Source: Actinomycetes bacterium
GTDB taxonomy: Bacteria; Actinomycetota; Actinomycetes; Propionibacteriales; Propionibacteriaceae
DNA length: 6,825 nucleotides
Reading direction: 5' to 3'
Assembly: GCA_023437345.1 (NCBI GenBank)
Contig: JAEZGC010000009.1
Location: 1 to 6,825 of the forward strand
This document shows positions 1 through 6,171 of the stretch, one piece after another. Under the pieces are notes generated by a model. It had not been told where the DNA came from, searched no databases, and was given only the letters and a program-made list of their open reading frames with translations. Position 1 is the first letter of the stretch; every line of letters starts with the position of its first letter. A program made the position numbers and the translations under genes.

Positions 1-1194
1 GTCACCGCCCCCCAGGTCGCGTGGCCGGCAGTCAACCTGGACGCCGGCTTCGCCCTCGCGGCGACCCCGGACGCTGCACCGCCGATGCCCGCCGCCCAGG
101 CGCCGCCCTCGTTCGCCACCCTCGCCACCGTCGACATCCGGGAGGGCGACACCGTCGCCGCCGGACACCAGGTGGCCGCCCTCGACGACCGCCTGCTGCG
201 CGCCACGCTGGCCGCCGCCGAGGCTGACGCCCGGGTGGCGAAGGCCCAGGTCGGCGTGCTGGACGCCCGGCTGTCCGACGCCGAGGACGCCCAGGCGGAG
301 GTGGCCGACAAGCGGGCCGAGGTGGTCGACCTGCTGGCCGAGTTGAAGCAGAAGCGCCGCGAGGTGAAGGACGCGATCAGCAAGCTCACCGACACCCGCG
401 CCGACCTGAAGGCGAAGCGCGCCCAGGCCGCCGCCGGCCGGGCAGCGCTGCGGCAGCGCCGCGCCGAGGTCCAGGCCACCCTCGCCGGCCTGCCGCCCGA
501 CTCCCCCGCCCGACCCCAGCTCGAGGCGGCTCTGGCCGAGATCGCCCGCAACCTCGCCGAGGTCAACGCCGGCCTGAAGAAGCTCGACGCCGGGCTGAAA
601 AAGCTCGACAAGGGCCTCAAACAGGCCAGGGCCGGGCTGAAGAAGCTGACCGAGGGAATCTCGAAGGCCACCGACGGCCTCGCCGACCTGGACGAGGCCG
701 CCGCCGACCTGCGCGACGCAAGGGCCGAGCTCACCCGGATCCGCCGGCTCGCCCGGGTCGCCGCCGACACCTCCACAGTCCCGGTCGCGCTGGCCGAGAC
801 CCGGCTGGCGCAGACCGTCCTCACCGCCCCCGCCGCAGGGACCGTGGTGTGGGCCGCTCCGGCCGGGTCGCAGCTCGCGCCCGGCGCCACGGTCGCGGTG
901 ATCCGGACGGCGGGCCCGTCCCGGGTCACAACCTGGCTGTCCCCCGACCAGGCCGCCGCCACCTGCGTAGGGCACGCGGCAGCCGTCCACACCGACTGGG
1001 CCGCCGAACCGGCGACCGCGCGGGTGACCAGGATCGCCGTCACCGCCGAGTACCCGCCCAGCGACCACGCCACCGACGAGGTGCACCTCACCCGCGCCTT
1101 CGCCGTCGAGGTCACCACCGACGCCGCCCTGCCGGCCGGCGTCCCCGTCACCGTCACCATCGAGCCCTGCCGCCGGGTCCCGGCCGGCGCCTGA
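1..1194 (+). CDS. HlyD-family membrane-fusion (adaptor) protein with very long coiled-coil hairpin, 5'-partial
   Basis: This is probably an extracytoplasmic adaptor of the ABC exporter encoded downstream. The frame is open from the first base with no ATG, GTG or TTG before the ATG at 85. That ATG has no Shine-Dalgarno sequence and high-GC3 coding continues upstream of it, so the start and any signal peptide or anchor lie outside the window; 397 residues are visible. Counting from the window start, a lipoyl-like half-motif (VDIREGDTVAAGHQVAALD) lies at about 44-62. A charged Ala/Lys/Glu-rich helical region runs from about 66 to 271, broken only near its middle by GLPPDSPARP (163-172). This looks like two antiparallel helices of about 95 residues each. 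The second lipoyl half (TVLTAPAAGTVVWAAPAGSQL) starts near 272 and is followed by a beta-rich tail. Overall sequence identity to known adaptors looks low, so the call rests on domain order and operon position. The stop is 15 bases before the next adaptor gene. Confidence 0.8.
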   Translation, partial: VTAPQVAWPAVNLDAGFALAATPDAAPPMPAAQAPPSFATLATVDIREGDTVAAGHQVAALDDRLLRATLAAAEADARVAKAQVGVLDARLSDAEDAQAEVADKRAEVVDLLAELKQKRREVKDAISKLTDTRADLKAKRAQAAAGRAALRQRRAEVQATLAGLPPDSPARPQLEAALAEIARNLAEVNAGLKKLDAGLKKLDKGLKQARAGLKKLTEGISKATDGLADLDEAAADLRDARAELTRIRRLARVAADTSTVPVALAETRLAQTVLTAPAAGTVVWAAPAGSQLAPGATVAVIRTAGPSRVTTWLSPDQAAATCVGHAAAVHTDWAAEPATARVTRIAVTAEYPPSDHATDEVHLTRAFAVEVTTDAALPAGVPVTVTIEPCRRVPAGA

Positions 1195-1203
1195 GGAAGA
1201 GAG
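1193..1203 (+). promoter_or_regulatory. Shine-Dalgarno region of the second adaptor gene
   Basis: The purine stretch GAGGAAGAGAG begins inside the stop codon of the first adaptor gene and ends six bases before the ATG at 1210. It is the clearest ribosome-binding site in the operon and supports that start. Its overlap with the upstream stop suggests coupled translation of the two adaptors. Confidence 0.7.
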
Positions 1204-1209
1204 AACACC

Positions 1210-1992
1210 ATGGCCACCCACAAGCGTCCTCCGGTCCCGGTGATCGTGCTGGTCGTGCTGCTGCTGGCCGGCGGCGGCGGCTTCTGGTGGTGGTCGGCGA
1301 CCCAGACCGGGCAGGTCGACACCTCGCTGCGGGCCAGCGGCACCGCCGAGTCCCGCGAGTACCAGATCGCTCCCGCGCTGGCCGGACGGATCGCGTCCGT
1401 CGCCGTCGCCGAGGGCGACACCGTCACGGCGGGAACCGAGATCGCCGCCCTCGACCGGGCCGCCCTCGAACTGCAGGTCACGCAGGCCGAGCAGGGGGTG
1501 AAGGCCGCCGCGGCAGCCATCACCAACGCCGAGGACGACAAGGACGCCACCAAGGCCGACGTGACCGCCGCCAAGGCCCGCAAGGCGCAGGCCGAAGCCG
1601 CCGTCGCGCTGGCCAAGCTGCAACTGGAGTACACCTCGGTCACCGCCCCCCGGGACGGGCTGGTGGTCAGCCTGACCGCCGCCGAGGGCCAGAACGCGGC
1701 ACCCGGACGCGCCCTCGCCACCCTTGTCGACCCCACCGACGTGTTCGTGAGGGTCTTCGTACCTGAACCACGGATCGGCGAGGTCAAGGTAGGCCAGCCG
1801 GTCAGCCTGAGCACCGGCTCCGGCGATCCCACCCGGGGCCGGGTCAGCTTCATCGCGGCGGCCGCCGAGTTCACCCCGAGCACCGTCCAGACCGAGGAGC
1901 AGCGCGCCACCCTCGTCTTCGAGGTGCGGATCGCCGTCTCCCAGCCCGACGTGGTGCGGGCCGGGATGCCGGTCGACGTGGTGTTCGAATGA
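1210..1992 (+). CDS. YbhG-like HlyD-family efflux adaptor, membrane-anchored
   Basis: This is a membrane-fusion protein of 260 residues, expected to be anchored in the membrane with its body outside the cell, joined to the ABC permeases. After a short basic start (MATHKRPPVP) one hydrophobic segment lies at about 11-29, with no lipobox cysteine. The first lipoyl half is at about 55-82 (IASVAVAEGDTVTAGTEIAALD). A short helical hairpin spans about 85-140, and the second lipoyl half is at about 142-173 (YTSVTAPRDGLVVSL). A beta-barrel part follows, containing FIAAAAEFTPSTVQTEEQRA (214-233) and ending with AGMPVDVVF. The AEFTP-TVQTEE segment closely resembles the same region of E. coli YbhG as I recall it. 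The protein is shorter than YbhG (about 330 residues), mainly because its hairpin is short. The stop overlaps the next start as ATGA. Confidence 0.9.
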   Translation: MATHKRPPVPVIVLVVLLLAGGGGFWWWSATQTGQVDTSLRASGTAESREYQIAPALAGRIASVAVAEGDTVTAGTEIAALDRAALELQVTQAEQGVKAAAAAITNAEDDKDATKADVTAAKARKAQAEAAVALAKLQLEYTSVTAPRDGLVVSLTAAEGQNAAPGRALATLVDPTDVFVRVFVPEPRIGEVKVGQPVSLSTGSGDPTRGRVSFIAAAAEFTPSTVQTEEQRATLVFEVRIAVSQPDVVRAGMPVDVVFE

Positions 1993-2927
1993 CCGCTGAG
2001 GCGGCTGCCGCGCTCACCCTGACCGGGTTGCGGCGCGACTTCGGGCCGATCCGGGCGGTGGACGGGATCGACCTGACGATCGCGACCGGCTCCGTGTTCG
2101 GCCTGCTCGGCCCGGACGGCGCCGGCAAGTCGACGCTGCTGCGGATGCTGGCCACCGTCCTCACCCCGACCGACGGCGAGGCCACAGTCTTCGGCCACCC
2201 GGTCAGCCGCGCGACGCCCGACCTGACCGCCCGGATCGGCTACATGGCGCAGCGGTTCTCGATGTACCCCGACCTGAGCGTCGCCGAGAACCTCGAGTTC
2301 TTCGCCCGGGTGCGCGGCGTTCCCAGGCCGAGACGCCGGGAGCGCGCCGCCGACCTGCTCGAGCGGATGGGCCTGGCGGCGTTCACCGGCCGGCAGGCGC
2401 GCAACCTGTCCGGCGGCATGAAGCAGAAGCTGATGCTCGCCAGCACCCTGATGCACGACCCCGACCTGCTGCTGCTGGACGAACCCACCACCGGCGTCGA
2501 CCCGGTCTCGCGGCGGGAGTTCTGGGAGATCCTCGCCCACGTCCACGCCGAGGGACGCACCGTCGTCGTCTCCACCCCCTATATGGACGAGGCCGCGCGC
2601 TGCTCGCACATCGGGTTCATCAGCCAGGGCCGGATCACCAGCACCGGCACGCCCGCCGAACTGGCGGCCGCGGTCCCGGGCGTCCTGCTCGAGGTCACCG
2701 GCACGAACCCTCGGTCGGTGCTGGCGGCGCTGGCCGGCGCCGAGGGAGTGCTGGACGCCCACCTGCTGGGCGACACCGTCCGGGTTCTTGTGGACGCCGC
2801 CGGCGCCGACGCGCCGAGCCAGGTCACCGCGCACCTGGCCGCGTCCGGCATCGACGCGCAGGCGGCCGTCATCGACACCGACATGGAGACCGTGTTCACC
2901 CATCTCGCCGGCCGGGCGGCGGCATGA
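1989..2927 (+). CDS. ABC transporter ATPase, counterpart of the N-terminal half of YbhF (no switch histidine)
   Basis: This is the first of two cytoplasmic nucleotide-binding subunits powering the exporter; it has 312 residues. Visible motifs are Walker A GPDGAGKST (41-49), Q-loop Q88 in GYMAQRFSMYPDL, an intact signature LSGGMKQKL (140-148), Walker B LLLLDEP with catalytic Glu165, and D-loop GVDP. The switch-histidine position reads STPYMDEA, so Pro197 (codon 2577-2579) replaces His. The Asp in Walker A and the missing His are also features of the N-terminal domain of E. coli YbhF (GPDGAGKTT, STSYLDEA) as I recall it. Residues about 231-312 form an extra C-terminal domain like the linker between the two YbhF domains. 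The start is fixed by the ATGA overlap with the adaptor gene. The product probably pairs with the ATPase at 5187-5954 rather than with itself. Confidence 0.95.
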   Translation: MTAEAAAALTLTGLRRDFGPIRAVDGIDLTIATGSVFGLLGPDGAGKSTLLRMLATVLTPTDGEATVFGHPVSRATPDLTARIGYMAQRFSMYPDLSVAENLEFFARVRGVPRPRRRERAADLLERMGLAAFTGRQARNLSGGMKQKLMLASTLMHDPDLLLLDEPTTGVDPVSRREFWEILAHVHAEGRTVVVSTPYMDEAARCSHIGFISQGRITSTGTPAELAAAVPGVLLEVTGTNPRSVLAALAGAEGVLDAHLLGDTVRVLVDAAGADAPSQVTAHLAASGIDAQAAVIDTDMETVFTHLAGRAAA

Positions 2928-4063
2928 ACGCCCTCGACCGGATCGCCGCGGTCACCGCGAAGGAGTTCCGGCACCTCGGCCGCGACCCCCGCTCGCTCAT
3001 CATGGTGCTGCTGTTGCCGGTCGCCATGATGCTCCTGTTCGGCTACGCCATCAGCTTCGACGTCAGCCACGTGCCGACCGTGGTGGTCGACAACGACCGC
3101 ACCCCCGCCAGCCGGGAGTACCTGCGCCACTACGAGGGCTCGCCGTTCTTCTCGGTGGTGCAGCGGGCGGACGCGGTCGGCGCCGTCGAGCAGGCGTTCT
3201 CGGCCAACACCGCCCGGATGGGAGTGATAGTGCCGGCCGGCTTCGGACGCGCGCTGGCCGCCGGCACCCCCGCCGACGTGGCGGTGCTGATCGACGGCAC
3301 CGAGCCGAACTCGGCCCGCGTCGCGCAGGCGTACACCACCGCGCTCAACCTGCTGGCCGGGCAGCGGCTGACCGTGGCGTGGGCCGACGCGCAGGGCTAC
3401 GACCTCGGGTCTGCCGGAGCCCTGGAGCCACGCGTCCGCACCTGGTACAACCCGGAGCGACGCTCAGCCGTCTACCTCATCCCCGGCCTGATGGTGGTGA
3501 TCATCGCCATCGTCACCGTCCAGCAGACCGCGGTGAGCCTGGTCCGTGAGCGGGATCTGGGCACCGCCGACCAGTTGGCCGTCAGCCCGATCCGGATGCC
3601 GGAACTGATGGTCGGCAAGCTGCTGCCCTGGACGCTGCTGGCCTTCCTCGAGGTGGTGGCGATCTCGGCGGTCGCGACCGGGCTGTTCGGGGTTCCGCTG
3701 CGCGGCGACCCGCTGCTGCTGGCCGCCGGGGCGGCGCTGTTCGTGTTCTGCTGCCTGGGGATGGGGTTGGTCATCTCGGCAGTCGCACCGTCGATGGACG
3801 TGGCGAACATCCTCGCGCTGATGGTGGCCTTCCTGCCGTCCTTCCTGCTGTCGGGCTTCGTGTTCGCGCTGGACCAGATCCCCACCGTGCTGCAGTGGCT
3901 GAGCATGGTCTTCCCGGCCCGCTACATGGTCGAGATCTCCCGCGGGGTCTTCCTCAAGGCGACCGGCTGGGACGAGCTGTGGCCCCAGTTCGCCGCGCTC
4001 GCCGGGTATGCGGTGATCGCTCTGGTGGTCGCGTCCGTCCTGTACCGACGGCGGGCGGCATGA
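2924..4063 (+). CDS. ABC-2 type permease (YbhS/YbhR family), first of pair
   Basis: This is an integral membrane subunit of the exporter, 379 residues, with the usual ABC-2 layout (PF12698-type). An amphipathic start contains the family motif AKEFRHLGRDPRSL (12-25). TM1 is at about 24-46, and a large extracytoplasmic domain covers about 47-182, containing VVVDNDRTPASREYL, VIVPAGF, LIDGTEPNSA and WYNPERRSAVYLIPG. Five more membrane segments lie near 184-206, 233-256, 264-286, 292-315 and 354-374. The cytoplasmic motif after TM2 reads VRERDLGTADQLAVSPI, a variant of the usual RERExGTxEQL with Asp in place of both Glu. LSGFVFALDQIP and PARYMVEISRGVFLK near the C-terminus are also family motifs. 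The start is set by a 4-base ATGA overlap with the upstream ATPase, and the stop overlaps the second permease in the same way. The most likely arrangement is a heterodimer with that permease. Confidence 0.95.
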   Translation: MNALDRIAAVTAKEFRHLGRDPRSLIMVLLLPVAMMLLFGYAISFDVSHVPTVVVDNDRTPASREYLRHYEGSPFFSVVQRADAVGAVEQAFSANTARMGVIVPAGFGRALAAGTPADVAVLIDGTEPNSARVAQAYTTALNLLAGQRLTVAWADAQGYDLGSAGALEPRVRTWYNPERRSAVYLIPGLMVVIIAIVTVQQTAVSLVRERDLGTADQLAVSPIRMPELMVGKLLPWTLLAFLEVVAISAVATGLFGVPLRGDPLLLAAGAALFVFCCLGMGLVISAVAPSMDVANILALMVAFLPSFLLSGFVFALDQIPTVLQWLSMVFPARYMVEISRGVFLKATGWDELWPQFAALAGYAVIALVVASVLYRRRAA

Positions 4064-5178
4064 ACCCCCGCCGCATCCGGACGCTGATCTGGAAGGAGTT
4101 CCGGCAGTTGCGGCGCGACCCGCTGCTGCTGCGGCTGCTCATGCTGATGCCGGTCCTGCAGCTGCTGATGTTCGGCTATGTAGTAGCGGTGGACGTCCGC
4201 TCGATCGCGACCGCGGTGGTCGACCTGGACCGGTCGGCGGTGTCGCGGGCGCTGTCGGACCAGTTCGAGGCGTCCGGCTACTTCCGGGTCACCGTCCGTC
4301 CGGCCAGCGAGGCCGAGCTGCAGCCGCTGCTGGACGGCGGCTCGGTGAAGGCTGCAGTAGTCATCCCCGAGGGCACCCAGACGGCGCTGCTGGAGGGGCG
4401 CACCGCCGGCATCGGGATCGTGGTGGACGGCTCCGACTCGCAGATCTCGTCGATCGCCACCGGCTACGCCGCCCAGGTGGTGCTCAGGGCTAACGCCGAG
4501 CGGGTGGGGCTGCCGGCCGGGGTGACCGCGCCGGGGATCGACGCCCGGATCCGGGTGCAGTACAACCCGACGCTCGCCCCGATCAACACGATGATCCCCG
4601 GGCTGATCGCGGCGATAGTGATGATCTCGCTCGGTGCTGTCATGTCGCAGGCGGTGGTGCGGGAACGCGAGTCCGGCACGCTCGAGCAGCTGTTCGTCAC
4701 CCCGATCCGGCCCGGTGAGTACATCATCGGCAAGGTGGCGCCGTACGCCTTCCTCGCGCTGGTGCAGATGGGGATCGTGCTGGTGGCGGGGATGGGCTGG
4801 TTCGGCGTCCCGTTCCAGGGCAACCCGTGGATCGCCGCCCTGGGGCTGGGGCTGTTCCTGCTGGTCTCGATCGGGCTCGGGCTGCTGATCTCGCTGATCT
4901 CGCGCACCCGCGCGCAGGCGATCCAGACCGTGCTGTTCGTGATGCTGCCGATGATGGTGCTGTCGGGGTTCATCTTCCCTGTGGAGTCGATGCCCGACGT
5001 CATCAAGCCGCTGTCGGCGCTGCTGCCGCTGACCCACGCGCTGACTGTGATGCGGGCGTCCTTCCTGAAGGACAGCGGGCTGGCCGACCTCGCCGTGCCG
5101 CTGCTGGCGCTGGCCGGCTTCGCTGTCGTGATCTTCGGCTGGGCGGTGCTGGCCACCCGCCGCCGCCTCACCGAGTAG
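4060..5178 (+). CDS. ABC-2 type permease (YbhS/YbhR family), second of pair
   Basis: This is the second membrane subunit of the exporter, 372 residues. The frame is open further upstream (an ATG at 3895), but the family's conserved N-terminus (IRTLIWKEFRQLRRDPLLL) begins right after the ATG at 4060. That ATG overlaps the previous stop as ATGA, like the two junctions before it. TM1 lies at about 21-43. The extracytoplasmic domain at about 44-174 includes VVDLDRSAVSRAL, VVIPEG, VVDGSDSQISS and QYNPTLAPINTMIPG. Further membrane segments lie near 177-199, 223-246, 256-278, 286-306 and 345-366. The cytoplasmic motif is the standard VRERESGTLEQLFVTPI (200-216). LSGFIFPVESMP is the usual motif before the last amphipathic segment. 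It is related to the upstream permease along its whole length but clearly diverged, so the pair is an old duplication. Confidence 0.95.
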   Translation: MNPRRIRTLIWKEFRQLRRDPLLLRLLMLMPVLQLLMFGYVVAVDVRSIATAVVDLDRSAVSRALSDQFEASGYFRVTVRPASEAELQPLLDGGSVKAAVVIPEGTQTALLEGRTAGIGIVVDGSDSQISSIATGYAAQVVLRANAERVGLPAGVTAPGIDARIRVQYNPTLAPINTMIPGLIAAIVMISLGAVMSQAVVRERESGTLEQLFVTPIRPGEYIIGKVAPYAFLALVQMGIVLVAGMGWFGVPFQGNPWIAALGLGLFLLVSIGLGLLISLISRTRAQAIQTVLFVMLPMMVLSGFIFPVESMPDVIKPLSALLPLTHALTVMRASFLKDSGLADLAVPLLALAGFAVVIFGWAVLATRRRLTE

Positions 5179-5181
5179 GAG
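5177..5181 (+). promoter_or_regulatory. Shine-Dalgarno of the second ATPase gene
   Basis: AGGAG overlaps the TAG stop of the second permease and sits five bases before the ATG at 5187. This selects 5187 over the adjacent GTG at 5184 (only two bases away) and over upstream in-frame starts inside the permease gene. Confidence 0.7.
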
Positions 5182-5186
5182 CCGTG

Positions 5187-5954
5187 ATGCACCCTGATGC
5201 CGCCCCGCCCGTCCCCGACGCTGCCATCTGTGTCCGGGGGCTGGTCCGCCGGTTCGGCCGATTCACCGCTGTGGACGGCATCGACGTCGACGTGCCGCGC
5301 GGGGAGGTGTTCGGCTTCCTCGGGCCCAACGGGTCGGGCAAGACGACGACGATCAGGGTGCTGACCGGCAGCCTCTCCCCGACCGGGGGCCGGGCGTGGG
5401 TGCTGGGCGAGGACATCGCCGTCCACCCCGAGCGGGTGCGGCCGCGGATCGGCTACATGTCGCAGAAGTTCTCGCTGTTCGAGGACCTGACGGTGGCCGA
5501 GAACCTGCGCTTCTACGCGTCGGTGTACGACCTGTCGCCGCAGGAGTTCGCTGAACGGCGGGCCTACATAGTGACGATGGCCGGGCTTGAGGGCCGCGAG
5601 GACGAGTTGACCCGCAACCTGTCGGTCGGGTGGCGGCAACGCCTCGCGCTCGGCACGGCGACCATCCACTCCCCCGAACTGCTCTTCCTCGACGAGCCCA
5701 CCTCGGGAGTCGACCCGGTGGCGAGGCGACAGTTCTGGGACCTGCTGTACGAGCTTGCCGCGTCCGGCGTGACGCTGTTCGTGACCACCCACTACATGGA
5801 CGAGGCGACGCACTGCAATCGGCTGGCGTTCATCCACTCGGGCCGGTTGATGGCGCTCGGCAGCCCTACCGAGTTGCGGTCGGCGCTCGGCAATGGCGCC
5901 AGCCTCGAAGACGTCTTCATCGCCCTGGAGCGGAAGTCCCGCACCGAGGCCTGA
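5187..5954 (+). CDS. ABC transporter ATPase, counterpart of the C-terminal half of YbhF (degenerate signature)
   Basis: This is the second nucleotide-binding subunit, 255 residues, and the last gene of the operon. Motifs are Walker A GPNGSGKTT (46-54), Q-loop Q93 in GYMSQKFSLFEDL, Walker B LLFLDEP with Glu170, D-loop GVDP, and an intact switch histidine His202 in TTHYMDEA. The ABC signature reads LSVGWRQRL (145-153) instead of LSGGxxQ: the second glycine position is Val and the next residues are Trp-Arg. The C-terminal domain of E. coli YbhF has a similarly altered signature (LPLGFKQRL) and a normal His, as I recall it. It ends soon after the ABC fold (SLEDVFIALE) and lacks the roughly 80-residue extension of the first ATPase. 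The signature of the first ATPase would complete its ATP site. The frame is open back to 4827, but that stretch is the permease gene read in another frame. Confidence 0.95.
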   Translation: MHPDAAPPVPDAAICVRGLVRRFGRFTAVDGIDVDVPRGEVFGFLGPNGSGKTTTIRVLTGSLSPTGGRAWVLGEDIAVHPERVRPRIGYMSQKFSLFEDLTVAENLRFYASVYDLSPQEFAERRAYIVTMAGLEGREDELTRNLSVGWRQRLALGTATIHSPELLFLDEPTSGVDPVARRQFWDLLYELAASGVTLFVTTHYMDEATHCNRLAFIHSGRLMALGSPTELRSALGNGASLEDVFIALERKSRTEA

Positions 5955-5997
5955 TCGGGGCCGGACCCAGACGCCGTGTCCGCACGCCAGCCGGACC

Positions 5998-6019
5998 GGC
6001 GACCAGAGTGCGGTTCTCA
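5998..6019 (+). repeat. 22-bp repeat copy A (forward)
   Basis: This is the most diverged of four related copies in the intergenic region. It begins GGCGACCAGAGTGCGGTT and matches copy B at 17 of 22 positions by hand alignment. It starts 51 bp before copy B. Confidence 0.7.
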
Positions 6020-6048
6020 GCGGCGTCTCGTCGCCGCCTCCCACGGAC

Positions 6049-6070
6049 GGCGACGAAAGTGCGGTTATGG
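6049..6070 (+). repeat. 22-bp repeat copy B (forward)
   Basis: This is the best reference copy, beginning GGCGACGAAAGTGCGGTT. It matches the reverse complements of copies C and D at 20 of 22 positions each, with the differences at different places in C and D. It contains AAGTGCGGT (6057-6065). Confidence 0.85.
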
Positions 6071-6085
6071 CCCCCGCCTGGGCTT

Positions 6086-6107
6086 CCAGAACCACACTTT
6101 CGTCGCC
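6086..6107 (-). repeat. 22-bp repeat copy C (reverse)
   Basis: This is an inverted copy; its complement reads GGCGACGAAAGTGTGGTT and so on, 20 of 22 identical to B. It is also bracketed by a perfect 6-base inverted pair, GGCTTC (6081-6086) and GAAGCC (6109-6114), which may be chance. Confidence 0.85.
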
Positions 6108-6137
6108 CGAAGCCGGTCGCGGTCGCCAGCACGCGGC

Positions 6138-6159
6138 CCATAGCCGCACTTTCGGCGCC
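6138..6159 (-). repeat. 22-bp repeat copy D (reverse)
   Basis: This is an inverted copy; its complement reads GGCGCCGAAAGTGCGGCT and so on, 20 of 22 identical to B. It starts 52 bp after copy C. In RNA one of the two differences from B would be a G-U pair, so B could also pair with D. Confidence 0.85.
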
Positions 6160-6171
6160 CGAGATGGGTGG

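Larger units (their letters stand above)
6049..6107 (+). terminator. Candidate hairpin terminator formed by repeat copies B and C
   Basis: Bases 6049-6070 can pair with 6086-6107 around a 15-base loop. The stem has 13 uninterrupted pairs (GGCGACGAAAGTG), then a C-A mismatch, four pairs, an A-G mismatch and three pairs. It lies 95 bases past the last stop of the operon, where a terminator is expected. No T-run follows on either strand, so it is not a textbook intrinsic terminator. T-poor hairpins are described as terminators in actinobacteria, but the hairpin could equally be only a product of the repeat arrangement or protect the 3' end. Confidence 0.35.

Noticed and set aside
85..87. ATG at 85 as the true start of the first adaptor
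   Set aside because: There is no ribosome-binding site before it, and the same frame is open with high-GC3 codons to the window edge. A start here would leave no signal or anchor before the lipoyl half.
460..504. RLS-type TolC-docking motif at the hairpin tip of the first adaptor
   Set aside because: The tip has Leu and Ser seven residues apart as in the motif, but the Arg lies seven rather than four residues before the Leu. With no outer membrane expected, I do not count it.
849..1766. Plus-strand Arg/Gly/His-rich open frame across both adaptor genes
   Set aside because: It is an out-of-frame reading of the two adaptors, with low complexity and no family features.
3895..4059. Upstream start extending the second permease by 55 residues
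   Set aside because: The extension overlaps the first permease in another frame and is not family-like; the ATGA overlap at 4060 begins right at the conserved N-terminus.
3922..5037. Minus-strand open frame of 371 codons rich in His, Gln, Arg and Asp
   Set aside because: The composition is typical of a shadow frame opposite hydrophobic membrane-protein codons; the permease on the plus strand explains the region.
4827..5186. Upstream start extending the second ATPase by 120 residues
   Set aside because: The extra residues are a frame-shifted reading of the permease C-terminus. AGGAG plus ATG at 5187 gives a normal ABC ATPase length.
5998..6159. CRISPR array
   Set aside because: There are only four copies in mixed orientation, the spacing between B and C differs from the other two intervals, and there are no cas genes; CRISPR repeats are all in one direction.
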